A stretch of 64,000 nucleotides of DNA, from assembly GCA_030247885.1 (NCBI GenBank), contig JAPDRO010000026.1:248001-312000 (forward strand). The letters are read 5' to 3'. The stretch comes from Taxawa tesnikishii (nom. ined.) (taxonomy: Eukaryota > Ascomycota > Dothideomycetes > Dothideales). The number at the start of each line of letters is the position of its first letter. Position 1 is the stretch's first letter. The translations under genes and the position numbers were made by a program. The notes under the pieces were generated by a model, which did not search any database, was not told where the DNA came from, and worked only from the letters and a program-made list of their open reading frames with translations. Of this stretch, positions 33,601 through 45,971 are shown in pieces.

Positions 33601-35940
33601 TCATCCCCTCCCACCCCCATTCATAGTCCGACTCAACCCCCTCAGCACATCAATACTATCCACCGCCCCACCATTCCTCTCCTTACGTTCGCGATCCCTG
33701 TCTTCGAGTTTCTGCGCCGCTGTGGCAAGGATGGTATCCGCAACGTGCTCCACGCACTGCCGGTACTGGTCCACGCGGTGCAGGCTATCCGCGAAGAGGT
33801 CGATCTTGAACTCGAGAGAGGCGGTAAGACTGTTGAGACGGGCCTGGGTAGTCGAGACGAGGTTTGTTGCGAGTTGTGACGAGGGCACTGCAGAGGAGGA
33901 CGGTTGTGAGGGCGCTGATGGTGGAGGTGGGGCGAGGTGGGAGGAGGTGGGTTGGGGGATTTGTGACGCGGCACCGATGCGTGGCGCTTTGGCGAAAGGA
34001 TCGCGTTCTACTGGTAGTGGTGGCGGCGCTGCTGCGGTTGCCAGTTGTTGGCTCGTAGACGAACTGCTGATGGTGGTGCCGGTTGAAAGTAATGTTTTCA
34101 GCATCTCAGCCTGTGAAGGATCGAGGAGCGAGGAATCGATCTTCGCTGCGTCCAGGTCCAGTGACAGCAGCTCGTCAGTCTGCTGCGCTGGTGCTGGTGT
34201 GGATTTGCGCAGCTCATCCCAACTGCGTTTTTCGGCTTGTAACCTATGAAGACAATGCCTGTCAGCTTCCCAAAACCATGTCTTGAAACGAGTTCAAGTG
34301 ATGCTCTCTCACCGAGCAAGTTCTGCTTCAAGCTCTTGGAGCTTTGCGGCATTCTGGACATTACGAGGGTTTGGTTTCTTAACTATCACGGCTTGTGCTG
34401 TATCCTCCTGCATTGGACATCAGTCGCATCCATACATAACCTCACTCGCAGAACATAGTCTTACCCGATCGAACCAGTTGCTCATCTCACTCCGACTGCC
34501 GAATTCATTCAGCAGCTCTTTTTGGATGGCGAGTGCTGCGACGAAAGATCAGTATACTACGTACACGCATCTCGCGACTGTCTCGAAGAAGGACTTACCA
34601 GCATGCACCGCGCTCGCCTCATCTTGATCCATGTTCCCCTCGGCTTTTCGAGCAGCGCACGAGTTCCACACCACGTCAACAACTGCCTCATCCTTTTCGG
34701 TTCCATCAGATCCTGGGATATGTGCTTGTAGAATTCCTTCGTCTCAACTTCCGCGTGCGGAACCGCTACATCCATCAACACATCAGCTAAAGAACCTGGT
34801 TTAATTTGAGATACAATGTCTTGAGGGCGCTTCTTCATGACCACCAACGCCACGTCCGGACCTTCGCACAATGACTCCGACAATGCCCTTGCACCGTCTT
34901 CGGCGGCTACGACGTTGAGGTCGTGGCCTGTTGAGTGGTTGATTGGGTGGTCATAAGATGCGCAAGACTGGAGAGAGCTGGTGTTTGCCGATACTGACTC
35001 ACCGTTCGAAGTCCCTGCGTCTATGAGTGAAGACGCTCGGCGTCCGCGCATGCCGGAAGAGCTACGCCTGTGCTGTTCTGCGCTGTTCTTGCGCATCTCC
35101 TTGTTGCGCTTGATGATTGGCGTGTCCGCAAAAGGCAGCGGAATCTTCGTTAACCGCCGCTTTTTGTCCACATGTAGTTTCTGCGATCCTGGTTCTTGCG
35201 GTTCTTGCTCCTGTGTTTGAATCGGACTCTCCGGTTCTGCAGTCTGCGCTACTGGCGTAGAAACCTCCTTTGGATGTGCTTTTGCTGACTTCGGCACCGG
35301 CACAGCTCTTGGATCCGGCGAGCCGGGCTGAGTTTGTTCATTCTCTCCCGACAGTCGCTTCGAACGTCTCCGCTTCGGCGCATTCTCTGCTGTTTCGCGT
35401 TCAGGTGTTGTGGGCAGTGTTTTCCTCGGTCTCCTTTTCGACGGGGCTGGCTTCGGCGCTTCCTCTACGGGTTCTGGTTCTGGCGCGGTTTGAGCTCCTT
35501 GCACTGACTTCGGGGCTGGTCCTGCAGTCGTCTTCGCTTTCGCCCTCTTAGAGCGTGTCCTGGAAAACGAAAAACCATCGTCGACTTCTTCGTATGCTGT
35601 CCAGCAACCAGAGTCAGCAATTGTGCGCTCACACAAGGCCTAATGCTCGGAAACAGCGCGCGTTGCATCGCGCGTGTCGCCTAGACCCCCTCATCTCTTG
35701 TCTCCATCCATATATCGACTCACATTTCGTGGCCTTACTCCTCATCGCAGCAGCCTTTCCACCCATCGTCTTCGCAGCCGCAGCGCCGTTCCCGTTCGCT
35801 AATGCGACTTTTGTTGTGGTGGTAGAGGAGCCCGCCGCAGCGCTTTCCGCCTTGGTCTTCTTGGTGGGCGGCGCATCATCTTCGTCGAAAGCCAGACGGG
35901 CGCTTCGTCGCTTGTTGTTGTTCGCGTGCGCGCCGTTCAT
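33601..35940 (-). CDS. DSN1: Kinetochore protein Dsn1/Mis13 (Mis12/MIND complex)
   Basis: This is a subunit of the Mis12/MIND complex, which links centromeric chromatin to the Ndc80 complex. The start at 35940 gives MNGAHANNNKRRSARLAFDE. An intron of about 350 nt separates it from YEEVDDGFSFSRTRSKRA. The middle is a long basic, Pro/Glu-rich disordered region. The conserved core includes RRSSSGMRGRRASSLIDAG, a motif phosphorylated by Aurora B in relatives, then EFYKHISQDLMEPKRMRQLL and TWCGTRAL. The C-terminal exon (34104-33601) carries a Pro/Ser-rich linker and a helical end (LTASLEFKIDLFADSLHRVD). Several exons lie between 34.1 and 34.7 kb. I traced no frame break. Upstream methionines exist within the same open frame, so the exact start is not certain. 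Confidence 0.9.
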
Positions 35941-36277
35941 ACTCAGAGTGTGTAAGGGCGAGCGAGAGACTAATGCAGTCATTGAAGGTTGCGGCCTGTT
36001 ATTGCGGACCACGTCCGTGCGGGAAGGTGCGCGTCAGACCGGTTGCGGTGATGTCGCCGATTCAAACGGATTACTGCATCCAGAGTAATTCGTGCGCTAT
36101 TGAGGGAGTGTACGAGTCGTTTACTATCGCGTCGCCCGGATGGGTGGTGGTTTGAGTGGTGTTGTGTCGGGCTAATGATGCGGTTGTCGCGTGGAAAGCT
36201 GGGCTGCCGAGGGGAACGAAGATGGATGGTAAACAAAGCTAGTTGGTGGTGCAAACAGCGCAAACATGTCCATTCAC
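35941..36277. other. Intergenic, DSN1 promoter and 3' flank of PSD2
   Basis: No gene seen. Confidence 0.5.
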
Positions 36278-39200
36278 TTAGCCATCACGATCACAACTAG
36301 AACCAACATTCTCCCAAAGAACCAGTATTGGGTCGTGACGGTCATTCGATGCAAACGCTAGGTATGAATTACACAACAGCGTCAACGCTGTCCCAACAAT
36401 GCCAACTTGCTGTTGAAGCATGCTCTTCACTTCATCTTCAACCACACTACTTGAACTCAGAAGCACTGGGCGCAGCCCCGTGCTGGGTGCAAAGCTACCC
36501 TCAATCCTGCGCTTTGCATCCTGTTTCTCCTCGTTACTCGGGTTCTCCTTCCGCATGTCAGGCTTGTGCGGTGGCGCATTCGGGCTGTGGCCGATGGACA
36601 TGCCGACACGAACCTGCATTAACACCTCTGTCAGCTATCGAGGAACTCTTTCGACGGAGAGCAAGATGCAATAACTTACCAGAGTCTCCAGCGCACCCTT
36701 CGAGTTGTCAAGAAGGTCTTCATCGAACGTCATCGTACCCGGCTCGAAGAGCAGCAATATAGTGCTGCCGCCGAACTTAAAGTATCCCAGTTCCTCCGCT
36801 CTGTGCACTCGCTCACCAGTCTTCCTCGTAATGACTGTACTTCCTACCATCATTGCACCAACGCAGATGATCATGACACGGCCATGCTTGACACTATCGA
36901 CAGGCACCACGACCCTGATATTCTCCCCGTAAACGTCCAGCGTGCTACGGATGGCCATCGGGTTGACCGTGTAGTACTCTCCCTCGATGAGCTTAGGCTC
37001 GCCCATGACTCCATCGACTGGGATATGGAAACGGTGGTAATCTTGAGGTGCCAGTCTGAAAATTCCCAGAGCACCGTTTTGGTACCGCTTCGCGTCTTCA
37101 GGGTAGGCGTTGCCCAGCAGTCTCTCGACCGAAAACTCTCTGCCCTTCACCCATATCCGCTGGGCGTCTTCCATGCGGTTGAAGACCACTGTCCGGCAGT
37201 CGGCTGGAGAGGTGATGATCTCCGGCCGATCGGGTGCAGAGCAGGGTCTTGCATCGGGCTTGAGCTTGCGGTAGAAGAAGTCGTTGAAGTTCTTGAATTC
37301 AGCAGTCGGCAGGAGGACTTCGGACATGTCGAGCTGGTGAAAGTTGACGAATCCCGGAATCTGTGCCGCAGACGCGGGGTCATCGTATTTGCGTCCCTGC
37401 TTGAAGGAAAGGGAACGAAGGAGTTTGCGAACTAGAGGAAAATGCACTGTTAGCCCAACCATTGACACAGAACGTTGCAAGGCTAGCCATACTTCTCTTC
37501 TTTTCCATATTACCACTCTTGAGACCCTTGTAGAGCAGCCGTATGCCGAGACGCACATAGACGCTCATTCTCTCCTCATTGATCTGGCCGGTGATCCGAT
37601 CCTGAACAAGGATGTTGGCGCTGTTTGCTCCGAGCTTGTAGCCACCGTATCCGATCTTCGTGATCACTTTACTGTACCACTTCCTCTGAGCCTGACTGCT
37701 GGTCACGAAGCCGGCCATGACGATGTTGTTGACTGCGCGCCAGTCTTGTGAAGCACAAGTGGCAATATGTGTGATGATGTCTGCTTCAGAGTTTTTCTTG
37801 TCCAGTCGCGGCTGGTGGCAGATGGGGCACTCGGAAATCTCGATGACATGTTCCTCGCCCTTTTCCTCGCCCGCAAGATCATCGTCCGGCAAGGTCGTGC
37901 CTTCCTCACCGTCCTTAGACAGATCGCGGACCTCCAGCGCCGGGATGATAGAGGTTTCTGATCGATTGTTGAGCGGCGTACTGGTGCTTGAGCTGTTTTG
38001 ATATGGTGTGGTGGTGCCAGAGGTATTCTCGCCGTTGTTGATGGTGGTGGTACTGGCGGTCTGAGTTGCTGGAATATGTCCCTTGATCCAATCATGATGG
38101 GTCTTGCCTTGATGCTTCTTCAGCTCGCCTTCCAGGCAAATCACAGCTTGATCCATAGTCAGATACTCTTCATTGTTGTTTTCCCTAGCGAATCGAGAGA
38201 ACCATGCATCAATGGTAGCATTGTGAAGCGTTGAGCCCAGCGTGTCGAGCATGGTTGTCAGCTCGACCTTGTCGATCTTTCCGCTATCGTCGGCGTCGTA
38301 CTGTTTCAGCATGGCTCTCCAGAACTGTTGCCTCAACGCTTGATAAGGCAGGTACTTGGCCCGGACATGTAATATCGGGTTGTGCTTATCTTCCCAGCGC
38401 TCCTTCTTCTTCAGATCCAAAGGAATGGAGTAGTACCGCAGGTCAGGATCTTCGGCATTGGCACTGTCCGTCTGAAGTGATGGTATGCCATTACCCGGTG
38501 AACCCATCGGCTGACTTGTTGGGGGTGAAGGGAGGTCTAGTATTGCCTCTCCCCACTCAGGGAGCCGGTTGACTCTTCCTTTCTAAGGTGTGGTCTGGGC
38601 CTACCATTGAAGCTGCCACCATTAAAGCTACCACCATTGAAGCTACCACCATTGAGGCTCGTGTTGGAAGGTGTGCGGACAAGCTTGTTCAGATTAGTTG
38701 AAGAGTTGTTGCGCGACATCTGAGCCAGATTGTTTTGCGAGGAGGAACGAGACATTCCCAACTTAAACCTCGATCTTTTATGCTGTGGTATGGGAAGGCC
38801 TCCTCCGTCTGGAGGGTCGGGGCATCTGAAAAGTCCTGTTTCCGGGTCTGCTTCCGGTTGCACCTCTTGGACGGGACCCAATGGGAAATTGGCTGTTCCG
38901 ATGTAATCGTTGCCGGAGAGCTTGTCCCTGTCGACAACTGCAAAGTTGACCGAATAGTTTGTCTCATGGCGTAAAACCTGAAAGACCAACTTCTCGTCAA
39001 AGACAGGGTTCAAGTTGTGCCTGACAACTTTTGTTCTGTATGTTTTCTTGCCCAGTGAAGTCACGACAAAGGGATCCATATCGAATGACGTACGGGTCAC
39101 TGTCCTGATCAGTCGTTCGTCCAATGTGTGCTTGCATCAATTAACCTACTGTTGCGCTCCGGTGGGAGGTCAGTAATGCGTTGTATCTCCAAGAAAAGGA

Positions 39201-40217
39201 CGCCTGCAACGTCGCTCATGCCGCTGAATTCGTATGCTCTCAATTTGGTCTTCCGTTTCAAGCGTGCCAACCGGTGTCTCTTCTTCCTCTTCTCTTTCTT
39301 CGCATCATCCGTCTCATCCGAGGGCTCCTGCTCGTCCTCATCGTCCAGATCGGCGGTATCGATGCGCTCCAGTTCATCCAGATCCTCGTCTTCCTCCTCA
39401 GGCTCTAGAGCACATATGCCAAAGAACTTCTGAAGAAGTTGTTGGTCCGTAGCAGTAGGGTTCAGTGGGTCGTAGACGGTAAATTTCAGCAGTACCTCGC
39501 CGGACACCACGCTCTTCTTCTTGCCCGATTTCTTGGATACCAGCTTGTACCATTTGGGCTGCCGTTTTCGTTAGTGTCTTTTGCCCTCCCGACGAGGTCC
39601 CTTAATGCTTGCCTCTTGCTCCGCCACTCCATTGGTGAATATGTCTTCCAAAGCAACATCAAACTCGCCCATGTAGTCCTTGTTGAATCGATCCTTGTCC
39701 CAGCACACAGCTTCCAGCAGCAGACTCTGTACGCCTGAAATGGGCATATTGAAGGTCTGGTTCCATTCCGGGTTCAATGTCTTTTGTATTGCGGAAGTAG
39801 CCTCCTTTGCGTCGCCCAAGGTGAGGACTAGATACTGTCCCTGCGGTCAGCGTCGGGTTCCATGGTCTCGCGAATGCACGTCAACGTCGCTTACTGGGTC
39901 GCTTGTTCCACTCTTGTCTTTTGGTGCAAGGTTCCTGCCCTGTGTTTCGGCAATCGTCAGCACACATATCCCACCATTGCGATGCTGGTGTCTCCCGGCT
40001 CAGCCTCGTACCTTCAGCACCTGCACCTTCAGGACCAGCCCCATGCCCTTGTGGTCTCCCTGTTCCCCCCTCTCATGTCGTTGTTCTTCCTCTCCGGGCT
40101 TCCACGTCTGCTGTTGGCCTGGCTCGGCGACGCGGAGTTAACGGCACTGCTGCTGCTCTTGACCCTGTGAAGCGAAAGGCGGGAGGAGAGATGGGAGGAA
40201 AGGCCCGGTCGCGGCAT
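36278..40217 (-). CDS. PSD2: Phosphatidylserine decarboxylase, PSD2 type with C2 domains and EF-hand
   Basis: This endomembrane enzyme converts phosphatidylserine to phosphatidylethanolamine. Order from the N-terminus: basic Ser-rich start (MPRPGLSSHLSSRLSLHR), first C2 (LVLKVQV, GRNLAPKDKSGTSDPY, about 40.0-39.6 kb), an acidic linker, second C2 (FDMDPFVVTSLGKKTYRTKV, 39.1 kb), short FNGGS repeats, an EF-hand with full ligands (DADDSGKIDKVE, 38.3 kb), and the decarboxylase domain (FNDFFYRKLKPDARP, FHIPVDGVMG). The self-cleaving GST site, which yields the pyruvoyl cofactor, is in YFKFGGSTILLLFEPG (36.76 kb). Seven or more introns; the one at 39612-39559 is GC-AG. The frame breaks near C6 at 40065-40070 and GGG at 38560-38562, each consistent with one lost base. 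The C-terminal 80 residues are less conserved. Confidence 0.95.
38603..38659. repeat. 15-bp tandem repeat in PSD2 coding sequence
   Basis: Nearly four copies of a 15-bp unit (accattgaagctacc with single-base variants) encode repeated Phe-Asn-Gly-Gly-Ser in the linker between the second C2 domain and the EF-hand. Confidence 0.9.
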
Positions 40218-41262
40218 GCTGGCGGCTTGGTATTATACTAAACTGATCGGGTGATTGTCGTTCCTGAAACTGGGAATGATTGGTGCACGGTGCTGTGCCA
40301 GACAGCTTGGTGGCCGAATGGCGTTGCGTCGCTGACGATGCGAGCCGTGATGCGTGCCTTGGTCGACGAGTACGCCAAGTAACTGAAGCAACAAAGCAGG
40401 CCTTCTCTGGAGAGGATGACGGGCGGGTGTTTCGGCGCATGGAGGGAACAGCTAATTGAAAACAAGGGTCTTCAGGAGCGGCAGATGATGAAATGGCTGA
40501 ATGGGAAGGAGGGGTGCGTTGTTTGACTGCGGGGCGAAGCTGAACAAATCCACCACTACACAGCCTTTCGCTGTACTGAGTTACGTAGGCGCAGACGGAA
40601 CATAGGAACGATCGATCCGACTATTCCGTCTTGATCGTTTCTTCGCTATCTACATGCTACACACCCGTATCCTACCCCGTTGCGATCTTGTCGAGGATCC
40701 TGCGGTAGGGCGTTCGTGCTCACTGTGCATGTCAGGGTAGACGATCAGACAAAAGGGGCGACGTGCTGCCTCTATATTAATCCAGTACCAACAATCCAGA
40801 CGTTTATGTGCTGTGCCAAGCATACAACGGCACGACAGAGTCGATCCGGCACGGCAACGTTGAGCGACAGGTTGCCCTCGGCGCACCCTCATGCGACAAA
40901 CAACTCTATTTTCCGCTCCCTCGAGCCCATGAGGCTGAAGGTTTCGAGCGCGCCCATACCCCCGCACTCCCGAACGGCAGGAATGCTCAATCGCTGTGTG
41001 TAAAACGCTCCACTGTCTGATTTAAGGGGAAAAGGAAGATCGCCGTTGATGTTGTAGAATATATTCATGGTATCTCATAATGCTCTCTACTCTATAGAGC
41101 TACATCGGGTTTTGTAGCAGACACTCCCTGCGCTAACCCATGCACAAATCCGACCAAAGAACCAACTTTCGAGGCAAACACTGAAAGGGTAACATGCGCC
41201 CTAAACTCCTCGCCGTATGCAACCAGGTCTATATCCCCCACCAAGATTCCTCCAGGTCACAT
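40218..41262. other. Intergenic, PSD2 upstream region and 3' flank of the HAD gene
   Basis: No recognised gene. Open frames of about 100 codons face each other at 40.65-41.0 kb on both strands and look like chance overlaps. Confidence 0.45.
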
Positions 41263-42396
41263 TCATGCCTGGACAGGAGCAACGGGAGCCTCCTTGGTCT
41301 TCAGCTCAGAGAAAGCCTCGGGCCAGATGAACATCTTCTCATCCCTCGGGGTCTTAGCCGCGAAGATGGGAACAGCGTTCTTGCTGCTCGCACGTCTCCA
41401 CAGATTAGCCCTTGGGTTGAAGTTGCTGGGCAGGCCACGACCCTTAGTCTTGACCTCATCGACCTTCGCGATCTTGATGACCTCACGCTGGATGTCGGCG
41501 AAGGTGTCGAAGGGGATGTAGGGCAGCTTGTGCTCGATGCAGTACTCCTCGAGACGGAGGCCGCGACGGGCGAAAAGAACGTCGGCCTCACGCGCGGCAG
41601 GCAGGTCGGAGACACCGTCACCGATGAAGACGATCATGGGGATTGTGCCGTCTTCGCTCTCGAGCTTGGCGGCGTCCTTGTACTCGTTGATGGAGAGGGC
41701 CTTGTCGTGGCCCAGCTCGGTGTCGTGGCGCCAGATGGGCTTCCAGTTGGATCCATCCTCGGAGATGTCGGCGTCGTTGGCAACGATGTCGATGTTGCTA
41801 GAGGCCTCCTCGCCGAGGAAGTGGTCGAGCACGCTGCGCAAGACGGGCTTGAGGCCGGCAGAGATGACGTTGAATGGGATCTTGTTGTTCAGGCAGAAAG
41901 TGTGGAAGGTCTGGAAGTCTGGGTCGATCTCGAGAGCTTCCTTCATCGCCTCGAAGCCGTTCTCGAAAGGCACATCGAGGGACCCCACATCTCTTCTGAT
42001 ACATCGCGGAAGGAGCGCTCGCCAGAGTGAATCTGCTGGTCGAGCACTTGGCGCTTCTCGCTGCCGCAACCGAAGGCGTTGAAGAGGATGTGGCCAGTGT
42101 CTTGCATGAAGATGGTGCCATCGAAGTCTGCATTGGAAGCACGTCAGTACTTGTCGCATACGGTTCATCCGAAAGGTACGAAGGTACGAGAGTACCAAGG
42201 TACAAAATGACACAGGCGATCGCCGGAGGGGCTCGTCGATCTCCCGCTGCGAACTGTTCCGTACCTGAAAAGCAAATGATCTTGCGGGTAGTGCCAAGAG
42301 GAGCAGGGTCGACGGCAGGCATGGTGGTTTTGGGACCTTCAGGCTCTCCAGAGACTTGACCTCGACGGGAGGAGGGGTGATAGCAGCAGGAGCCAT
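41263..42396 (-). CDS. HAD-superfamily phosphatase (phosphoserine-phosphatase-like)
   Basis: This is a cytosolic haloacid-dehalogenase-fold hydrolase. Motif I is DFDGTIF, with both catalytic aspartates, split by a roughly 140-nt intron after ICFS. The cap region reads HSGERSFRDVSEEMWGSL. The middle has IPFNVISAGLKPVLRSVLDH, and motif III/IV is VFIGDGVSDLPAAREADVLF. The C-terminus adds FNPRANLWRRASS. It resembles the fungal MtnX/phosphoserine-phosphatase-like group; the substrate is not evident. The frame breaks in C4 at 41983-41986 (G4 on the coding strand). A second break at 42332-42334 exists only if translation starts at the first ATG (42396). Starting at the inner ATG (MPAVDPAPLG, 42322-42320) avoids it. 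Confidence 0.85.
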   Translation of the reverse strand: MAPAAITPPPVEVKSLESLKVPKPPCLPSTLLLLALPARSFAFQVRNSSQREIDEPLRRSPVSFCTLVLSYLRTFRMNRMRQVLTCFQCRLRWHHLHARHWPHPLQRLRLRQREAPSARPADSLWRALLPRCIRRDVGSLDVPFENGFEAMKEALEIDPDFQTFHTFCLNNKIPFNVISAGLKPVLRSVLDHFLGEEASSNIDIVANDADISEDGSNWKPIWRHDTELGHDKALSINEYKDAAKLESEDGTIPMIVFIGDGVSDLPAAREADVLFARRGLRLEEYCIEHKLPYIPFDTFADIQREVIKIAKVDEVKTKGRGLPSNFNPRANLWRRASSKNAVPIFAAKTPRDEKMFIWPEAFSELKTKEAPVAPVQA

Positions 42397-44718
42397 TTTT
42401 TATGAGTTGAGGGAGAGAGTCGGACAGATCACGATCAAGGACTAAGAGTGGATACGGGAAAACTGGAGAGCTGACAGATTGATAGATGGCACAACAAAGA
42501 GATCGAGAGAGGGACACCGCTGCCTTTAAACCAGCGGGCTAAGCACAGCGACCTGGGAAGCCCGTCACCGCGCTGAGCTCGCCAGCTGTCTACCCGTCAG
42601 ACTAGCTTACAGTCACTGTAGTAGTTTCCCGACGCCTGCGCTGTTGCTTGGAGCCAAAGTACGGCAGATAGCGTGGTAGCGTACCTGAAGTGCTCTGGAT
42701 GTCCTAAACACGCGGCTGGCATAGCGAGTTGATTGGCCAACGGGCGTTCTCAGTCCAGCGGCCATGTACCTCTACGTCTGTGGCGACGCGGTAGTAGTGT
42801 TGGACGGTAGCGTTGGCGCAAGCCGCATCAACGCGTCCTTCATGTGCTCTGAACAGTCGGATTTCGGCTACGCTGACGTTGAAGCAATCTTAGTGGGGCA
42901 TGGAGGGGCTGTGCTGTGTTGAGTCGAGCGGATTCTCGTGCGATCGAGAAGCCCTGGAAGGCAGCGAGAGACGGAGACGGAGACATCAGATCCACAGACC
43001 GGATCCCTTACAAACCTCGTGAATCGTTCGCGTTGAATAAGACAATCAACGGACCTGGCTAGACGCGTCCATCTGTCGTATCGTAAACCAATTCTCTCTG
43101 AGACCGGATTTGGCTCTCGCACACAAAAAGACGTTTGTGCGTTAAGAAGATTTCCCATTCGCCCACCAAACGCCTAATAATCACTGGCGCCCTGGCGATC
43201 CGGAGGCCTTCGAGACTAGCGAAAAATGGGCGCGGAGGAATCTTGTCTGGATAAAAAGCAACGAGACGTCACTGTGCAGAGGGTAAGTCGCCGAAGGCAT
43301 TCGCGGATGCGGACGTTGATACCGCTAATTGGGTGTTGAAAGCTGTCCTGTGCTGTCCTCTACCGTTGCCGACATGCGAGCGTGTTGGAAAGTGCATCAT
43401 ACGAGCGGTGAAGGAGCGGAAAGGAGCAGATAGATGCGTTTCTCGAAACCCGAACAGCAGCGTTTCTTTTGGGGATTTAACATTCACGGTCAGAATGAGA
43501 GTAAGTCGTGAACTTGGTGCGGCGGGAATTTGGAACGAAATGCCCCTTTTTCACTCCGAGAGAGAACGGGTTTTCCGAGTATTCTTGGCACGTCCTCGCA
43601 TCTCAACAAGGCAACAGAACCTTCGCAAGGACGGAACAACACATGACACGTGCGCACCAGAACTGCTCTCCTGCAGTCAGGCTCAACTCTCAAAGGATTC
43701 AGCATCGTTCCACACCCTGCATCCGGCAAACGACGTTCAGAATTTCTGCAAGGTGACGGTGGTGGATGCAGCACGTGATTAGCCCATCCACAATAGGCTC
43801 TACAGGCGCACCACCACATCGTCCTAAGACGTCGCGGTGCCCAACTTCAATCTGTCCTGTGACTCTCCACTGCACTTCTCACGCAAAGACTGAGGGTGGG
43901 GACGGGGCACCACGCTGTCGCCCGGGGCCCCAAACCCGACAATTTCCCTTCTACACGTCACTTATACCATCAAGTGGAACGGATGAGTAGACCATCCAAC
44001 AGGCGGAGTAAACCCCGGCTGTGTACAGCAGAAGAGACTGAACGCAACGCTTCGAAGTCCGACGGTTATATGTACCTAGTGTAAGAACGACTGGGCCGAG
44101 AGCAATGACAAAGAACAACAGATAGATCTTCATGCGCCCTCAAGGAACCATCGCTGTTCTCGGTTGCACCTAGCAATCGGGTCCCATGCAAAGGCTGTTC
44201 CCCTCCTACTTCGAATCCCCGCACTTCTCCCTCAAGCCAACTCGCAAATACCACGATCCCGGCACGGAGATTGTTTTCGCTTGACCACTGTATGCGGCCT
44301 AAGTGGAAAAGTCAACCGTATGCGTACGTGACTGACAGCCTTCAGACGATCACAAATGCCTTCAAAGAGAGACAGTTCTCAGCTTGAAAGAGTGACGGAG
44401 AAAAAAATAAAAGGGAAAAGTCCATGTACCGTATAAGAACAAATTCTCAGCCCCCGCCCTGCTTGCATCGGTGCGAGGCAGGAAGAAAATAGTCAAGGGA
44501 AAAGGAGGAAAAATTGAATCAAGCAACGCCGTAGGTTTCTGACAGTAAAGCCCTTCGTTCGCGGAAGGGGGTATCGGAAACCCAATTCTCCAGTGTCCCA
44601 GTAATGTCGTCCCTGCTTCCGGAGCCGCAAAACGCGACAGTCGCTCCCAATACCAGTCGCCTTCCGCTTTCTCTTTAACACACAGCCCCATCGCTCCTTC
44701 CCCTTACTCCTGTCCTCC
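42397..44718. other. Gene-poor 2.3-kb interval
   Basis: I find no supported gene. Overlapping short frames occur on both strands (for example near 43.3-43.8 kb), with no domain and no splice pattern that extends them. It holds the HAD promoter on the left and the 3' flank of the G-alpha gene on the right. Confidence 0.45.
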
Positions 44719-45971
44719 TTATATCAGACCGCACAACCGCAGATTCTCCTGGATGATGATATCTGCAGTGAATGTCAGCGCCGGAGAACAGCAGAAGAAC
44801 CTAGAAATTGTACGTACCGTTGACAGCAGCCATGACGAACCGGATCTGCATGGTATCCGTCGCGCAAGTGAAATGTGTGTAGATTTGTTTCGTCTCGTGC
44901 TGGTTCAAGCTAACGAAGCGGTTCAGGATGTAATCACAGGCCGCGGCGTAGTCGGCACCGCCCTCATAATCGGGGAAATAGTTCTTCATGGGGCTGACGG
45001 GCAGCTTCTCCTTGAATCGATCGATCTTGTTCAGGAACAAGATAATAGAGGTCTTGACGAACCACCGTGAGTTGCAAATCGAGTCGAACAGGGTGAGCGC
45101 TTCCTGCATGCGGTTGACGGTCTCGTCTTCGAACAGCAGCTGATCGTACTCCGAGATAGCGACCAGGAAAAGAATTGTTGTCACGTTCTCAAAGCAGTGA
45201 ATCCACTTCTTACGCTCCGACCGCTGACCTCCGACATCAAACATGCGGTACGTCAAGTCACCAATGATGAAGGTTGTCTCTGTGATACCAGTGGTCTTGA
45301 CTCGAGAGCGCAGAACATCCTGGTCGGTGGGAAGGTAGTCGGGCTGAGCGATACGGTCGATCGCGTCAAAGTAGCTAGGAGGCAAATGTCAGCAGGATAC
45401 TCCCTATTAAGCAATCGTGCGTCAAGCGGCACGCGATCAGGTAGACATACTACTTTGCTGAGTCGTTCAGTTGATACTCGCGTGACCGCTGGAAACATTG
45501 CTGCACTCCGGCATCCTTCCAGAGAACGGCGATGGCATTACCAACCTCCGGGGAAGGCTGTCGCCCTCAATCTGAGCCGGCTGCATGAAGATGGTCTGAA
45601 CATGGTACTCGTTGCGAGCGTCTTCCAGGGGAAGCTCCAGCGACTCCATGGCCTCCAAGATGACGCGCATCGACTGAACAGTGTTGCTGTAGATGATTTC
45701 CTTGAAAGATTCCCGCTCATCGCGCGAGTACCCACCCTCATGGATGAGCTTCATCTGCTTTAGGATCGTCGACTTGCCAGATTCACCGGCACCTGTGGTT
45801 ATCATCAGCCTTCGGCTCGTCGCAAGGCGGGGGCTCTTGTGGAGTTTACTGACCAAGCAACAGCATCTTGATCTCGTTCCTTTGCATCATCCTGTCCTTC
45901 TTCAACTGGTTCTCAATCTCCTCATTCCTCTGCTTTCCCTCCTTCTCCTCTGTGCTCATTCCGCAACCCAT
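44719..45971 (-). CDS. Heterotrimeric G-protein alpha subunit, group I (Gi-like)
   Basis: This plasma-membrane GTPase couples receptors to growth, conidiation and virulence signalling in filamentous fungi (GNA-1/FadA group). Four exons: 45971-45854, 45792-45451, 45374-44818 and 44762-44719. They sum to 1,061 nt; one added base gives 353 residues, exactly the family length. MGCGMS carries the myristoylation Gly and palmitoylation Cys. The P-loop [17 protein letters not shown] (switch I), [12 protein letters not shown] (switch II), FLNKIDRF and TCAT are intact. The C-terminal CGLI has the Cys that pertussis toxin modifies in Gi proteins. The frame changes in G4 at 45550-45553 (C4 on the coding strand), within GDSLPPEVGN. 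It is the most clearly artefactual break in the window. Confidence 0.96.

Noticed and set aside
44140-44240. A tRNA B-box-like sequence (acttcgaatcccc)
   Set aside because: No A box at the right distance and no acceptor-stem pairing could be found on either strand.
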